Shown here piece by piece: positions 36,570 through 47,133 of a DNA stretch of 64,000 nt. This stretch comes from Malus domestica. Its lineage: Eukaryota; Streptophyta; Magnoliopsida; Rosales; Rosaceae. The notes beneath the pieces were generated by a model, which had not been told where the DNA came from, did no database searches, and worked only from the letters and a program-made list of their open reading frames with translations. Both the position numbers and the translations under genes were made by a program. Within the stretch, counting starts at the first letter, position 1, and each line of letters opens with the position of its first letter. Location: positions 31,172,501 through 31,236,500 of the forward strand of contig NC_091664.1 of NCBI RefSeq assembly GCF_042453785.1, given 5' to 3'.

Positions 36570-37089
36570 TTAAGGTTTTAACGAGGCAACATAAGCTTAC
36601 TTAACCATATATCAACAAACCAGGTAAAATTGTACTCTTTTTTTCCACTGGGTTTTTCCAAGCAATATTTTAATGAGGCAACTGATGTTGATATGTGGGC
36701 ATCCAAGGTGGAGTGTTGAAATTACTGCTGGGTAGTGAATGCCCACAGTACCTTAGAAGACTTTCCAATTCTCACACAGAATGGGTTTTCAACTTTGGCA
36801 TAAGTTTTCAATACCCATGAAAATGGAAATTGACTTTGGATGCATGAGATCGTTTTTCTACATTGGGTGTTGTAAATGTCAAATTGTAATAATATGAGTT
36901 GCTCTATAAATAGAGCACTCGAATGCAATCAAAAGATACGGAAAGACATACGGAAGAATAGAAAGAAAGAAATCTCTTCTCCATCTTTTATTTGTCATAC
37001 ACTTGAGCTATAGTTTTAGTGTGATATTTTACATCTGCTTCGCACCTATCAAAAAGGTTATCACTCTAACTTTGATATATTTATAACAT

Positions 37090-37175
37090 TGTTATTATTT
37101 TAAAATACTTTTTACAGTTACAAAAGTAACACGCTGAAATACAAAACAAAAGGTTATTTAATATTCCTGCGGGGA
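37090..37175 (+). repeat. GT47 promoter remnant, distal part
   Basis: ttattattttaaaatac through aaaaggttatttaatattcc and tgcgg matches the sequence upstream of the two GT47 genes (42018-42090 and 50014-50099). No GT47 coding sequence follows here. Confidence 0.7.
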
Positions 37176-37210
37176 GAATATTTGGGTGCTGAACGGTCAG
37201 TAACCCAATT

Positions 37211-37839
37211 TACCTAACCATCTATGTGGCCCAATGATTTTAAGACATCTGTTAATCCCAAGACTCTGCTAACTTTGTAACCAAACTCGAACCAAGTCTT
37301 TAAACCCAATACCAAACAGAACTCTTCCTCTTCGATATCTGCAAATCTTCCAAGCCATGGCTATGGTTTCTTCTTCAGCCCACCTTTTCTCCTCCATCTT
37401 CTCTCCTCAACTGATCCCATCACCGCCCCAGTCCCTCTTCCAACCGTTGATTCAACCGCTGCAGTGCGAATGACGGCTACGAAATCTGCAACTATATGGG
37501 TTGTCGGCGGCAAGGCTGGTGAAGGACCCGACTTCATCTTGGCGAGTGAGATCGAGCTCGGTGTGGCTGTAGAGGACAAGATTGTTGAAGTGAAGTCTAT
37601 GGCTTGTATCTGGAAGATGATGGCACAGCTGACGAGGTCGCCGTGACCGGCTATGAAGATTTACGCAGACTTATTGGAGAAGAGGAAGACTATTGTGGAG
37701 AAGAGGAAGACTATTGTTTGGTCACGGGTTTAAAGCATGGATTTGTGTTTGGTTACAGAGATGGCAAAGTCCTCAGATTGGCAGATGTTTTAAAATTATT
37801 GGGCCAAGTAGATAGTCACTGAAATTGGATACTTACTGA
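37211..37839 (+). pseudogene. Probable retrocopy of an unrecognised gene
   Basis: The segment is bracketed by near-identical direct repeats, tcagtaacccaatt (37197-37210) and tcagtacccaatt (37840-37852), as expected of a retroposed copy. It interrupts the GT47 promoter remnant. From ATG 37358 a Ser/Pro-rich frame (MAMVSSSAHLFSSIFSPQL, transit-peptide-like) stops early. The coding sense then continues in other frames: ATKSATIWVVGGKAGEGP at 37470 and, after a further frame change, EDDGTADEVAVTGYEDLR to RDGKVLRLADVLKLLG at 37604-37822. An 18-bp duplication (agaggaagactattgt) lies near 37680-37716. I do not recognise the parent protein. No poly(A) tail is visible. Confidence 0.4.
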
Positions 37840-37859
37840 TCAGTACCCAATTATTGTCC

Positions 37860-37980
37860 TTCCCACGGTGCACCGAACACATACTAAACTGAACCGAAAC
37901 CTTGGTTTGTTAATATTTGGCCATTTACCTTAAATACACACAAATATGTATGTGTGTGTGTGTATATATATATATATGTA
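37860..37980 (+). repeat. GT47 promoter remnant, proximal part
   Basis: ttgttaatatttggcc and catttaccttaaatacacac, followed by a TG/TA microsatellite, match 42119-42180 and 50128-50196 just upstream of the GT47 start codons. The GT47 gene itself is absent; sequence diverges after 37980 with nothing recognisable to 38344. Confidence 0.65.
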
Positions 37981-38344
37981 AATATAAAAGATGAAGCTTT
38001 TAAGGAAATGGATTTTTATTTTATTTTTTTTATAAAAATAAGGATTAGTTGTGGGATCTATACCACATCAAACTTTAACGATCTGAACTGTCTATTTTTC
38101 AAGTTGTACATCATAAATCATCATTGCAAAGTATTAGCCAAATTAGAAATGTTTATGACATCTAATTGGGTTCAAAGAAATGAACGAATACTTTGTTATA
38201 TAACAATGAAATTTGATCTTGATAATTAAATAGGCAAATGGTTTTGGATTGGATTGATTTTTTGTAAAGATGATATATGAAATGAGACTTACAATATAAA
38301 TTGTTCGGATCGTTGAAATTCGATGTGAAATAAACCCCACACTT

Positions 38345-38480
38345 AATTCTTATTTATCATATTTAGGAATGAATTGAATAAATTAAGTAACACAAAAATC
38401 TATGGGCTAATACTATTTGAGTATTATTTGATCCCCTTATTTTATGATTTGATTATTGACAAATTTTGTCTTGAATGAAT
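38345..38480 (+). repeat. SPH 3'-flank remnant
   Basis: taggaatgaattgaataaattaag through gaccaaattttgtcttgaa-like sequence (38363-38478) resembles the SPH 3' flank at 12160-12270. It shows that a further SPH copy once lay to its left. Confidence 0.6.
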
Positions 38481-38654
38481 CTAGATCCTCTCTGTGAGGA
38501 TCTCAGAAATTCGTGAATCGTGTTCGTTCATCGTACATTATGCGGTCAGATTCCATGAAGAGCTTGTTTGACAAAAATATATAGGGTGGTTTGGTTGTTG
38601 CTTGGACACAAACAAACAACCCAAAGATTTACCCCTTGATATATGTACAGAGCC

Positions 38655-39074
38655 ATGGCACTGGCTAAGGTGTCCATACTCTTGCTTATTTGTTTATTCT
38701 TTGTGCTATTTAAAGGTGGTTTGGGTGCACAAGATCCTCTTATAACTAGAGTTGTGAACATAACTAATGACCTGGGATCAATGATTGACTTGCTCCTACA
38801 CTGCAAATTCCATGACGAAAACCTCGGCCTACAAACCCTCCCGTTTCACCACTCCTTTTCCCATAGCTTCAAGTCGGATACCGTCTCTCCCAAGACACGA
38901 CTCTTTTGCCTCTTGTGGTGGAAAAATGGCAGCGATGTCTTTGAATTGTATAAACCTCAACGAGATGATCCTCGTTTTGCAGCTAAGTATTCTTAGAGCA
39001 TTAGACGTAAAGGAGCTTATTCTTATGATGAGAAAAACAATTGATGGGATCTTCTCTACACTTGGAAAAAATGA
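38655..39074 (+). pseudogene. SPH pseudogene with two nonsense codons
   Basis: The sequence is homologous to the intact SPH genes over the full length: signal peptide MALAKVSILLLICLFFVLF, HC motif and RLFCLLWWKNG. Four codons present in the other copies are missing after CKF. The Trp codon after KYS is TAG (38994-38996), and the Arg codon before the final WDLL block is TGA, also in frame. The original stop is at 39072-39074. The open part would give 113 residues lacking the C-terminal strands. The TATA box is also altered. Confidence 0.88.
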
Positions 39075-40459
39075 GACAAAACACTATATTGTATTCCGAG
39101 GAATAAATAACACTCGGAGGAGGAGGAATAAATAAATGAAAAGTCTCTTCCCGTCTCTTCTCTTGCATCCACTTATTTCTATTTCTTCTCTTGTTTAATT
39201 CTCATTATTAACTTTCTTTTCTTTCTTTTTCATTACATTACGTTGTGCTAGAGAAAATTAATTTTGAACTCATACTAAAATTGAATCTTGAACTTATTCT
39301 AACTCACTACTACAGGGCTAATCCCAAAGTCCCTGACTTTATTACTTCTCATCGCGAGTGTCTTTCACAATTATATTTAACAAAATATGTATCGTTGGTC
39401 CTTGCAATCATCTTCCATGTACTAAATTGAATTTGTGCAGGCGGCACCCACATAATGCTTTTTATTATTTTAAAGAGTAAATCTCTATTTACTACCCTCA
39501 AGTTTCATGGTTTTCAACATTTAGTACATGAAGTTTTTTTCGTCCCAGAGTTATACCTAAAGTGTAAATTTTGGGACATTCTCGTACATTCATTAGTCAT
39601 TCTTCTTCTTTCTAGGCTTTCACCCATTCCGACCCCCTCTCTCCATCTCCCTCCATTCTCTTCCCTACGTCCATCCTCCCCTCACACCCACCCATTCCCC
39701 TCATTCTTCCTCCCTTCTCTCCTCTGCAGTCACCATCCCCCTTCCCTGATACCCACTCCCGCCACCAAGCCAATTCCCCATCCCCAAAACCTAGCCCCTT
39801 TCCCCTTCCCCAAAACCCCCAAAATTCCATCCCTTTCGCCCATCCAATCCTCCCTTCCTTCTTCATCCACGGTAGCCGCTCAAAATGCGAACCCGGATAG
39901 GAAAACCCGATCTAGGGTAAACTCTTGTTTTAGCCTATTTTTTCTAGGAAATTGTCGAGCAGCAGAAGCACACAAACCTTCGAAAAACAAGCTTTGATTC
40001 ATGCTCTGTCGCAGCGGATGAAGCTTCGAACTGCGATGATGGGAGGGGCGGGATAAGGAGAAGAATGGGCGGGTGTGCTGGGAAGAAAAGGGATGGAGAA
40101 TGAGGAAAAGGGTCGAGATGGGTGAAAGCCCATAATTCTTTATTTTTTTTTATTTTTTTTTATAAATTTGAAAAAGAAGAAGAATAGAAGAATAGAAGAA
40201 CAGAAGAAGAAGAAAAAAAACCCACGTGAAGCCCTATGAAGAGAAGAAAGAAGAAGAAGAAGAAGAAGAAGAATGGTCGGGATGGGTGAAAGCCCAAAAC
40301 TTTTTTTTTTTTTAATTTGAAGAAGAAGAACAGAAGAATAGAAGAACAAAAGAAAAGGGAGGGAGAATGAGGGAGGGGAATGGGTGGGTGTGAGGGGAGG
40401 ATGGGCGCAGGGAAGAGAAGGGAGGGAGAATAAGGGAGGGGGTCGGGATGGGTGAAAGC

Positions 40460-40735
40460 TGTAACATCTCACATCGTCCAGGGAAGTGATCCTTAAATGT
40501 ATATTCTCATCTCTACCTAGCACGAGGCCTTTTAGGAGCTCATTGGCTTTGGGTTCCATCGGAACTCTGAAGTTAAACGAGTAGCGCGCGAAAGCAATCC
40601 TATGATGGGTGACCCACTGGGAAGTTCTCATGTGAGTTCCTAGAAACAAAACTGTGAGGGCGTAGTCGCGGACAATATCATGTTGCGGTGGTGGAACGGG
40701 CCCGGGATGTGGTGGACTTGGGCCGGGATGTGACA
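40460..40735 (+). mobile_element. Cassandra solo LTR, copy 1
   Basis: TGTAACATCTCACATCGTCC to GGCCGGGATGTGACA, 276 bp, flanked by AAAGC on both sides (40455-40459, 40736-40740). It contains the 5S rRNA-derived domain (40552-40640) that defines Cassandra TRIM elements, including the A-box-like agttaaacg, the intermediate element tgatgggtgacc and the C-box ctgggaagttctc. These are RNA polymerase III promoter parts of 5S genes. It is not a functional 5S gene. Confidence 0.9.
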
Positions 40736-41022
40736 AAAGCCCATAACATTTTTTTTTTAAATTTGAAGAAGAAGAAGAAGAAGAAGAAGAACAGAAGAAG
40801 GAAAAAAAACCACGTGAAGCCCTCTGAAGAGAAGAAAGAAGAAGAAGAAGGGTCGGGATGGGTGAAAACCCAGAACTTTTTTTTTTTTTTTTAATTAGAA
40901 GAAGAAGAACAGAAGAAAAGGGAAGGAGAATGAGGGAGGGGAATGGGTGGGTGTGAGGGGAGGATGGGCGCAGGGAAGAGAAGGGAGGGAGAAGGAAGGA
41001 GGGGGTCGGGATGGGTGAAAGC

Positions 41023-41298
41023 TGTAACATCCCACATCGTCCAGGGGAGTGATCCTTAAATGTATATTCTCATCCCTACCTAGCACGAGGCCTTTTGGGA
41101 GCTCATTGGTTTTGGGTTCCATCGGAACTCTGAAGTTAAACGAGTAGCGCGCGAGAGCAATCCTATGATGGGTGACCCATTGGGAAGTTCTCATGTGAGT
41201 TCCTAGAAACAAAACCGTGAAGGCGTAGTCGCGGACAATATCGTGTTGCGGTGGTAGAACGGGCCCGGGATGTGGTGGACCTAGGCCGGGATGTAACA
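41023..41298 (+). mobile_element. Cassandra solo LTR, copy 2
   Basis: This is a 276-bp copy 563 bp downstream of copy 1 with the same AAAGC flanks. The flanking purine-rich sequence is duplicated too, so it arose by tandem duplication inside the host element rather than by a second insertion. Confidence 0.9.
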
Positions 41299-41333
41299 AA
41301 AGCCATAACATTTTTTTTTAATTTGAAGAAGAA

Positions 41334-41490
41334 GAGTAGCGCGCGAGAGCAATCATATGATGGGTGACCCATTGGGAAGTTCTCATGTGAGTTCCCAGAA
41401 ACAAAATCGTGAGGGCGTAGTCACGGACAATATCGTGTTGCGGTGGTGGAACGGGCCCGGGATGTGATGGACCTAGGCCGGGATGTAACA
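41334..41490 (+). mobile_element. Cassandra LTR fragment, copy 3
   Basis: This 3' part begins in the middle of the 5S-like domain (gagtagcgcgcgagagc) directly after a (gaa)n tract and ends ggatgtaaca. The 5' half was lost in a duplication that joined within the GAA repeat. Confidence 0.85.
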
Positions 41491-42227
41491 AAAGCCATAA
41501 CATTTTTTTTAATTTGAAGAAGAAGAAGAAATAAAAAACCACGTGAAGCCCTCTGAAGAGAAGAAAGAAGAAGAAGAAGGGTTGGGATGGGTGAAAGCCC
41601 ATAACTTTTTTTTTTTTTTAAATTTGAAGAAGAAGAATAGAAGAACAGAAGAAAAGGGAAGGAGAAGGAAGGAGGGGAATGGGTGGGTGTGAGGGGAGGA
41701 TGGGCGCATGGAAGAGAAGGGAGGGAGAATGAGGGAGGGGGTCGGGATAGGTGAAAGCCCAGAAAGAAGAAGAAGAAAGAAAGAAAGAAAGAAATAATAA
41801 TAATAATAATAATAAAATCCACGTGGACCCTTAATGACAGGGGCGTCCAGTCGTTGTTCACATGGGCATCACGTGAACCCTTAATTAACAATTTAACTAA
41901 CAGATGTATGAGACTGTCCCAAAATTTACACTTTAGGTATGACTTTATGATGAAAAAATTTCATGTACTAAATATTGAAAACTACGAAACTTAAAGGTAG
42001 TAAACAGAGATTTACCATATTTTAAAATACTTTAACCGTTACAAAAGCAACACGCTAGCTGAAAACAAAACAAAAGGTTATTCAATATTCCACCAAACAC
42101 AAAACCGAACAGAAACCTTGTTTTGTTAATATTTGGTCATTTACCTTACCTTAAATACACACATATACATATATATGTATTATTAGCTGGTCTTAGATAA
42201 ATTAAGGAGGTGGGTTGGAGCTATCAA

Positions 42228-45200
42228 ATGGCAGAAGCCCTGGATTTTCGCTCTCCATATCTACTCTCTGTAACTCTTCTCCTCCTCCTTGTCGTGGCCA
42301 TCTTCTTCTCTCCCTTGAACCAACGGCACCATCTCTCTCTCAATTTCTCTTCTTCTCCCACCTCCTTCTCCTCCCCGTCTAACTTCCAACACCAAACCAC
42401 CGGCAATTTCAACACCACAGCTTTGCATGCTGTTGCACCTGCACCTTCCCCATCCCCATCCCCAACAACCCAGCCACCGCTCGAGCCTCGCAGCCGCCAT
42501 GCGCCATCCTCAACTTCCACTGCCTCCAAACTCAGTCAGGCTACTACCAAAGTACGTAAGCTATCATTTTTTTTTTACTGGAGGAAGAGTACTTCCAGAG
42601 AAGCTGCCACATCTACCTATTGAGACAAATAAGGCAAGTCAAGATGATACCACACTCCGATACTTAGAAGTTTCGTGATTACGAGATCATTCTCCCACAA
42701 TATTTCCTAATGTCATTTGTACTCTAATGTCATTTGTACTAAATCATTCACTGGTACTCATTAAAGGAGAGCTTGAACCTATGTACTTGTGTAAACCCTT
42801 CACAATTAATGAGAACTCTTCTATTCCTTGGACGTAGCCAATCTGGGTGAACCACGTACATCTTGTGTTTGCTTTCCTATCTCTATCCATTTATATACTT
42901 ATCCACACTAATGACCGGAGCAATCTAGCGAAGATCACAAAAGCGACCGTTTTCGCTACCTAGGATCTATCTTGCAAGAGAACGGAGAATTAGATGGAGA
43001 TCTCAACCATAGAATACGAGCTGGATGGATGAAGTGTAAGAGTGCATCCGGCGTGTTGTGTGACCGTCGTAGGCCACTGAAGCTCAAGGGAAAATTTTAT
43101 AGGACGGCAATAAGGCTAGCGATGTTGTATGGCACAGAATGTTGGGCGGTGAAACATCAACACGTACACAAAATGGGTGTAGCGGAGATGAGGATACTTC
43201 GTGGGATGTGTGGGCACACGAGAAAGGATAAGATTGAGAATGAGAATACCCGAGGTAAAGTAGGAGTAGCCGAAATTGAAGGAAAGATGAGAGAAAATCG
43301 GTTCCGGTGATTTGGACATGTGCAAAGAAGGCCGACTGACGCTCCGGTTCGAAGATGTGACTACGGGACAGAGGTTCAGGGCCGAAGGGGTAGAGGAAGA
43401 CCTAAGAAAACTTTGGAAGAGACTCTAAGAAAAGACTTAGAGTACTTGGATCTAACGGAGGACATGACACAAAACCGAGCGCAATGGCGTTCTAGGATTC
43501 ATATAGCCGACCCCACTTAGTAGGAAAAGGCTTTGTTGTTGTTGTTGTTGTATTATTATTTTTTGTTTATAAAAAAATTATCTGGGTAAATTTTAACTTG
43601 TGTTTAAATCCAGAAGAAGAAGAGCAAAACGGAGAGGATTGAAGAGGAGTTGGGGATAGCAAGAGCGATAATCCGCAAAGCTATTATCACAAAGAATGTC
43701 ACCTCCGACCGGAAGGAGATTTACATCCCCAGAGGAAGCGTCTACAGAAATCCATATGCCTTTCATCAGTTAAGTCCATTTTTTATTTTATTTTTAATCT
43801 CATTTTCTCTATATAAAAAAATTCAATTCTATATTTTAGGTTTTATTCCTTTGTTAATTAGCATTGAGTGATTGATAATTGGGTGACATGCACTTAGCCT
43901 AATTATTTTGCAGATATAATATAATAATTCCATACAATGCCAAATGCTTTTCTTTAATCAAAAACAAGAAATTAATTTCATATTAGCGATTGTCCACATA
44001 CTATGTATGTGTTTATTAAAATTAGGAAAGTAAAATTTACAAAAAGAAATATAAAATAGTTTCCAAAAAAATTTCTGACGACTTTCAAATGATTTTTCGT
44101 CACTAAAGAGGTTGTTCATATCTTTAGTGACTATTTATGAATAATTATTCCCCGTCACTAAAGGTTTATTTCATTATGAGAAAAATGAGAAATAGAAAAT
44201 TGGAGCAACCAACATGGTTACCTGGATGTGAAGCTCTGAAAAGAAAATAAAATTGTAAATTATTTGTGCTTAGTTTACTATATTGCTCATGAATTTTATT
44301 TTGGTTATTTTTCTTTAGTTTTGTTGACATGATTAATTTGATATTTTCACATTTTTTTGGTTGATAAAGAGTTTTTTTTTCCTTTCTTTTTTCTAAACCC
44401 CTATTATTAGGAGGAGGGGGAGAGTTCAAAACTATTACAATAATTTAGGAGATTGAGAGTTTCGAACCTGGACGTATGTGTAAAAATTCAACACCTTATC
44501 CACTAGCATATTACTTTGTTAGTAGTTAGTTTATATGAGATCATTGACGAATTTTTACAATGTATCTGAGAAATGACATAAACACGAATATTTGCAGATC
44601 AACACACAAAAATGGTCATATTTATGTCTTAGCGTAACAAATCCATCAGCTACCATATTCAGTTATGTGTTAATATAATTCCAATGGGTGGTTTTGTTAG
44701 GCCACTGATTCTTTACAAGTAAGAAGTTAGAACCAAACAAGTCCCTTTCCCGATAATCCCTTTCCGAAGCGCTCCACGTTTTTCCTAACAAATGGCATTA
44801 TTGCTTATGTTGTATTTATATGTACTTGTGGGCTTCCTCTTGGGTGGTGCTGGTACTATATCCCATTCGACCCCGGCCGTATCTTCAAGATGTGTGTCAT
44901 CATATGGCATCTTACATTTGAACACAAAAATTATGTTTTTGTCTTTACCATTTTGATTTAATTAATTCCATCAAGCAAATTTTTTATATGATTTGTTTGA
45001 ATGTATATAATTTGACGCAATTGGCTGACACGTGCGATGTTATTGTGACACATCTTAAGTTAATCATGGGTTGTCACGTGAAAAAATTAAATGTATGTCG
45101 ATACGTAATTAGTTTAAGATAATTGCATGTCATAGTGAGATCCAAATAAATATTCATATTTGATAACCCTAATTTGAAGTGTAAGTAAATTTATGGAGAA

Positions 45201-47133
45201 ATTAGGTTCTTTATCTCTCATTTTTCTATTTAAATGATTGATACCTTATTCATTTTCAATTTTTGGTCTAGTGATACCACTAATTTAGAGGTTAATTGGA
45301 AGTACTTTTAAAATGACTAAAAGCGTTTTTAGAAAAAATGTTTAGAGGTTTCAAAAACACTTAAAGTACTTTTCCATAATTCACTTGCATCCTTACTAAA
45401 GATTGGTTCTAAAAATATTTTTACAAAAATTCTTTCAGCGATATTAAAAGCAGTTCCAAACGAGTTGTTAATATGCATTTACAAAAACTTAGTGGTGTGG
45501 TTGTTTACTAATTTAATTTGTTATGTTATTATTTTGGAATACATTAGGAGTCACGTAGAGATGGTGAAGAGATTCAAGATATGGAGTTATAAGGAAGGAG
45601 ATTTACCAATGGTCCACAATGTGCCCACCACATACATCTACTCCATAGAAGGGCAGTTTATATTCGAGATGGAAAGTGGGCCAAGCCCATTTGTCGCCCA
45701 ACAACCTGACGAGGCCCACGCATCCTTCCTGCCGTTGAGTGTGTCCAAGATTACCGACTTCCTAATCAGGCCTCACCATGAGACATTCATCCATCGGCTG
45801 GATCGTACTTTTACCGACTACATTTATGTTGTAGCGGATAAATACCCCTACTGGAATAGAAGTGGTGGGGCCGATCATTTCTTTGTCTCGTGCCATGATT
45901 GGGTAAGCTACTATTCATTCATCATTAATCATTTGATTTGCTTTAATATTTATTATTATCAACGATTTGCAAGGACAAATCAATCATTTGAATTTAGATT
46001 AGTTGGTTTTCCTACTTGGACAAGTTGTTAGTTTAGGTTGTTGCCAAGGAATATGGAATCTCTCCGGACTAGGAAATTCGGGTCTTTGAATTGTGTGGAA
46101 GAGAGATTGGAACTCTTAGTTTGTGTAAGGTGACCGTCGAATAAGTTAATAGAGATTCAGATTCAATTTGAATGGTTCCGATTGCTTGGTCTCTAGGCTT
46201 TGAATAGTGAGATCCAGAGAGGATCTCTTGTCCGTTTTCAAGCCAGTTAGCAAAAGAACATTCATGCACTTTGAGATAACTTGGTTGATTGCTGGTCCTA
46301 GTAACTCGTTGGTTTTGTAGCACAACTAAAGTTAGCAGGCTTTGAGCTCGATTGACACATGATTGGATCAGTATATAATAATTATCAAGAAATAACATTG
46401 ATTGTCAAATTGCATATAAAAATATATATATCGTTGCTCAACTATTATGTATTTGATTTTTCAGGCACCAATTATCTCACGCGATGACCCGAGGCCCTAT
46501 AAGAATCTCATTAAGGTGTTATGCAACGCAAACACCTCTGAAGGATTCAAGCCTACTAGACACGTCTCATTGTCGGAATATAACCTAAAAGCCTTTGACC
46601 TTGGGCCGCCTCGCTTCGGAGAACCCCCAGATAAGCGTCCACTCCTTGCCTTCTTTGCCAGTGCTGCTCATGGAGACATCAGGAGCATTTTGTTTGAGCA
46701 TTGGAAGGAAAAAGATGATGAAGTTCGAGTTTACGAAAAGCTCCCTAAGGACCTAAACTACCACAAACTAATGGGACAAACCAAGTTCTGCTTGTGCCCA
46801 AGTGGGTCTGAAGTAGCAAGTCCTAGAGTTGTGGAGGCAATGTATGCAGGGTGTGTCCCGGTGTTGATTTCCGACTACTATGCAGTACCATTTGATGATG
46901 TTCTTGATTGGAGCAAGTTTTCGATACAAATTCCACCCAAGAGAATATCAGAAATCAAGACAATACTGAAAGCTGTTCCATACTCAAAGTACTTGAAATT
47001 GCAGAAGAGGGTGATGCAAGTAAGAAGGCATTTTGAGCTCAACCGACCAGCTAAGCCCTACGATGTATTTCACATGGTGCTCCACTCGGTGTGGCTTAGA
47101 AGGCTCAACATTCGGTTACCAGATCGGTTTTGA
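42228..47133 (+). CDS. GT47 exostosin-family glycosyltransferase A (four exons, At5g11130/At5g20260 type)
   Basis: Exons are 42228-42551, 43614-43768, 45548-45902 and 46465-47133 (joined length 1503, 500 aa), with GT donors and AG acceptors; the phases join cleanly. Residues ~11-27 are a type II membrane anchor ([17 protein letters not shown]), followed by a Pro/Ser-rich stem and an [15 protein letters not shown] helix. The GT47 domain follows ([68 protein letters not shown]). The family makes cell-wall or glycoprotein glycans in the Golgi; donor and acceptor are unknown. Compared with B and C, A has HNVP for HNGP, HASF for HAFF/HSFF, HVSLSE for DVSLPE and FFAS for FFAG. These changes at conserved spots suggest relaxed constraint. 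The splice structure is intact. A retroelement lies in intron 1 and a MULE-like element 210 bp upstream. Confidence 0.82.
42579..43551 (+). mobile_element. Chimeric LTR-fragment/RTE retroelement, copy 2, in GT47-A intron 1
   Basis: It has the same fusion as at 27788: an LTR-like 5' ~340 bp (42579-42940), then RTE 3' sequence with frames 42972-43310 and 43320-43520 ([27 protein letters not shown]), then aaaaggc(ttg)n. GT47-B lacks it: there, ttttttttactg is directly followed by ctttattattatttttt. A few bases of the intron were lost and no clear target duplication remains. The insertion therefore postdates the A/B duplication. Confidence 0.8.
44402..44512 (-). mobile_element. tRNA-type SINE in GT47-A intron 2
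   Basis: On the minus strand it reads tagtggataaggtgttg (A-box region), then ccaggttcgaaact (B-box, matching GGTTCGAAACT), then a CT-rich tail ending taataatag. The orthologous copy sits at 51431-51540 in GT47-B. Related copies occur at 62645-63050. The family name is unknown to me. Confidence 0.6.

Larger units (their letters stand above)
29676..37088 (+). mobile_element. Degenerate Ty1/copia retrotransposon with both LTRs
   Basis: The left LTR (29676-30049) and right LTR (36714-37088) are near-identical, about 374 bp each, with TATA motif ctctataaatagagc and end TTATAACA. The right LTR starts TGTTGAAATTACTGC; the left has lost the first TG. A primer-binding-site-like ACGTTATCAGCACGA follows the left LTR. 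Domain order is Gag, protease region, integrase, RT, RNase H (copia order). Stops and frame changes break the polyprotein, and a PIF/Harbinger-like element (35668-36569) is inserted 3' of RNase H. No matching target duplication is visible: the left flank is SPH 3' flank and the right flank is GT47 promoter sequence. Confidence 0.9.
39475..42017. mobile_element. MULE-like TIR element with internal amplification
   Basis: The 9-bp target duplication TATTTTAAA flanks it (39466-39474 and 42018-42026). GT47-B has the unoccupied site (ttattattttaaaacac at 50018). Terminal inverted repeats of ~115 bp are obvious: gtaaatctctatttactacc at 39477 against its complement near 41996-42015, including cctaaagtgtaaattttggg on both sides. 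A GGGTGAAAGCC/GGCTTTCACCC block is also inverted (39616 versus 40448 onward). No transposase is encoded. The interior is purine-rich sequence duplicated with a ~563-bp period and carries Cassandra LTRs. It ends 210 bp upstream of the GT47-A ATG. Confidence 0.75.

Noticed and set aside
39455..39997. 180-aa Pro/Ser-rich plus-strand frame
   Set aside because: It begins in GT47 flank, crosses the MULE-like terminal repeat and consists of pyrimidine-rich low-complexity sequence; no domain.
40552..40640. 5S rRNA gene
   Set aside because: Similarity to 5S rRNA is clear but incomplete and lies inside an LTR with Cassandra ends and target duplication, so it is the element's 5S-derived domain.
40140..41030. 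296-aa minus-strand frame rich in Ser, Phe and Lys
   Set aside because: It is the complement of GAA-rich repeats and of a Cassandra LTR. Near-repeats of it recur at 40895-41891, as expected from the tandem duplication.
44080..44165. CACTA-type transposon end (ttcgtcactaaag and cgtcactaaagg motifs in GT47 intron 2)
   Set aside because: Short matches are present in both GT47-A and B introns but no matching second terminus or target duplication could be found.
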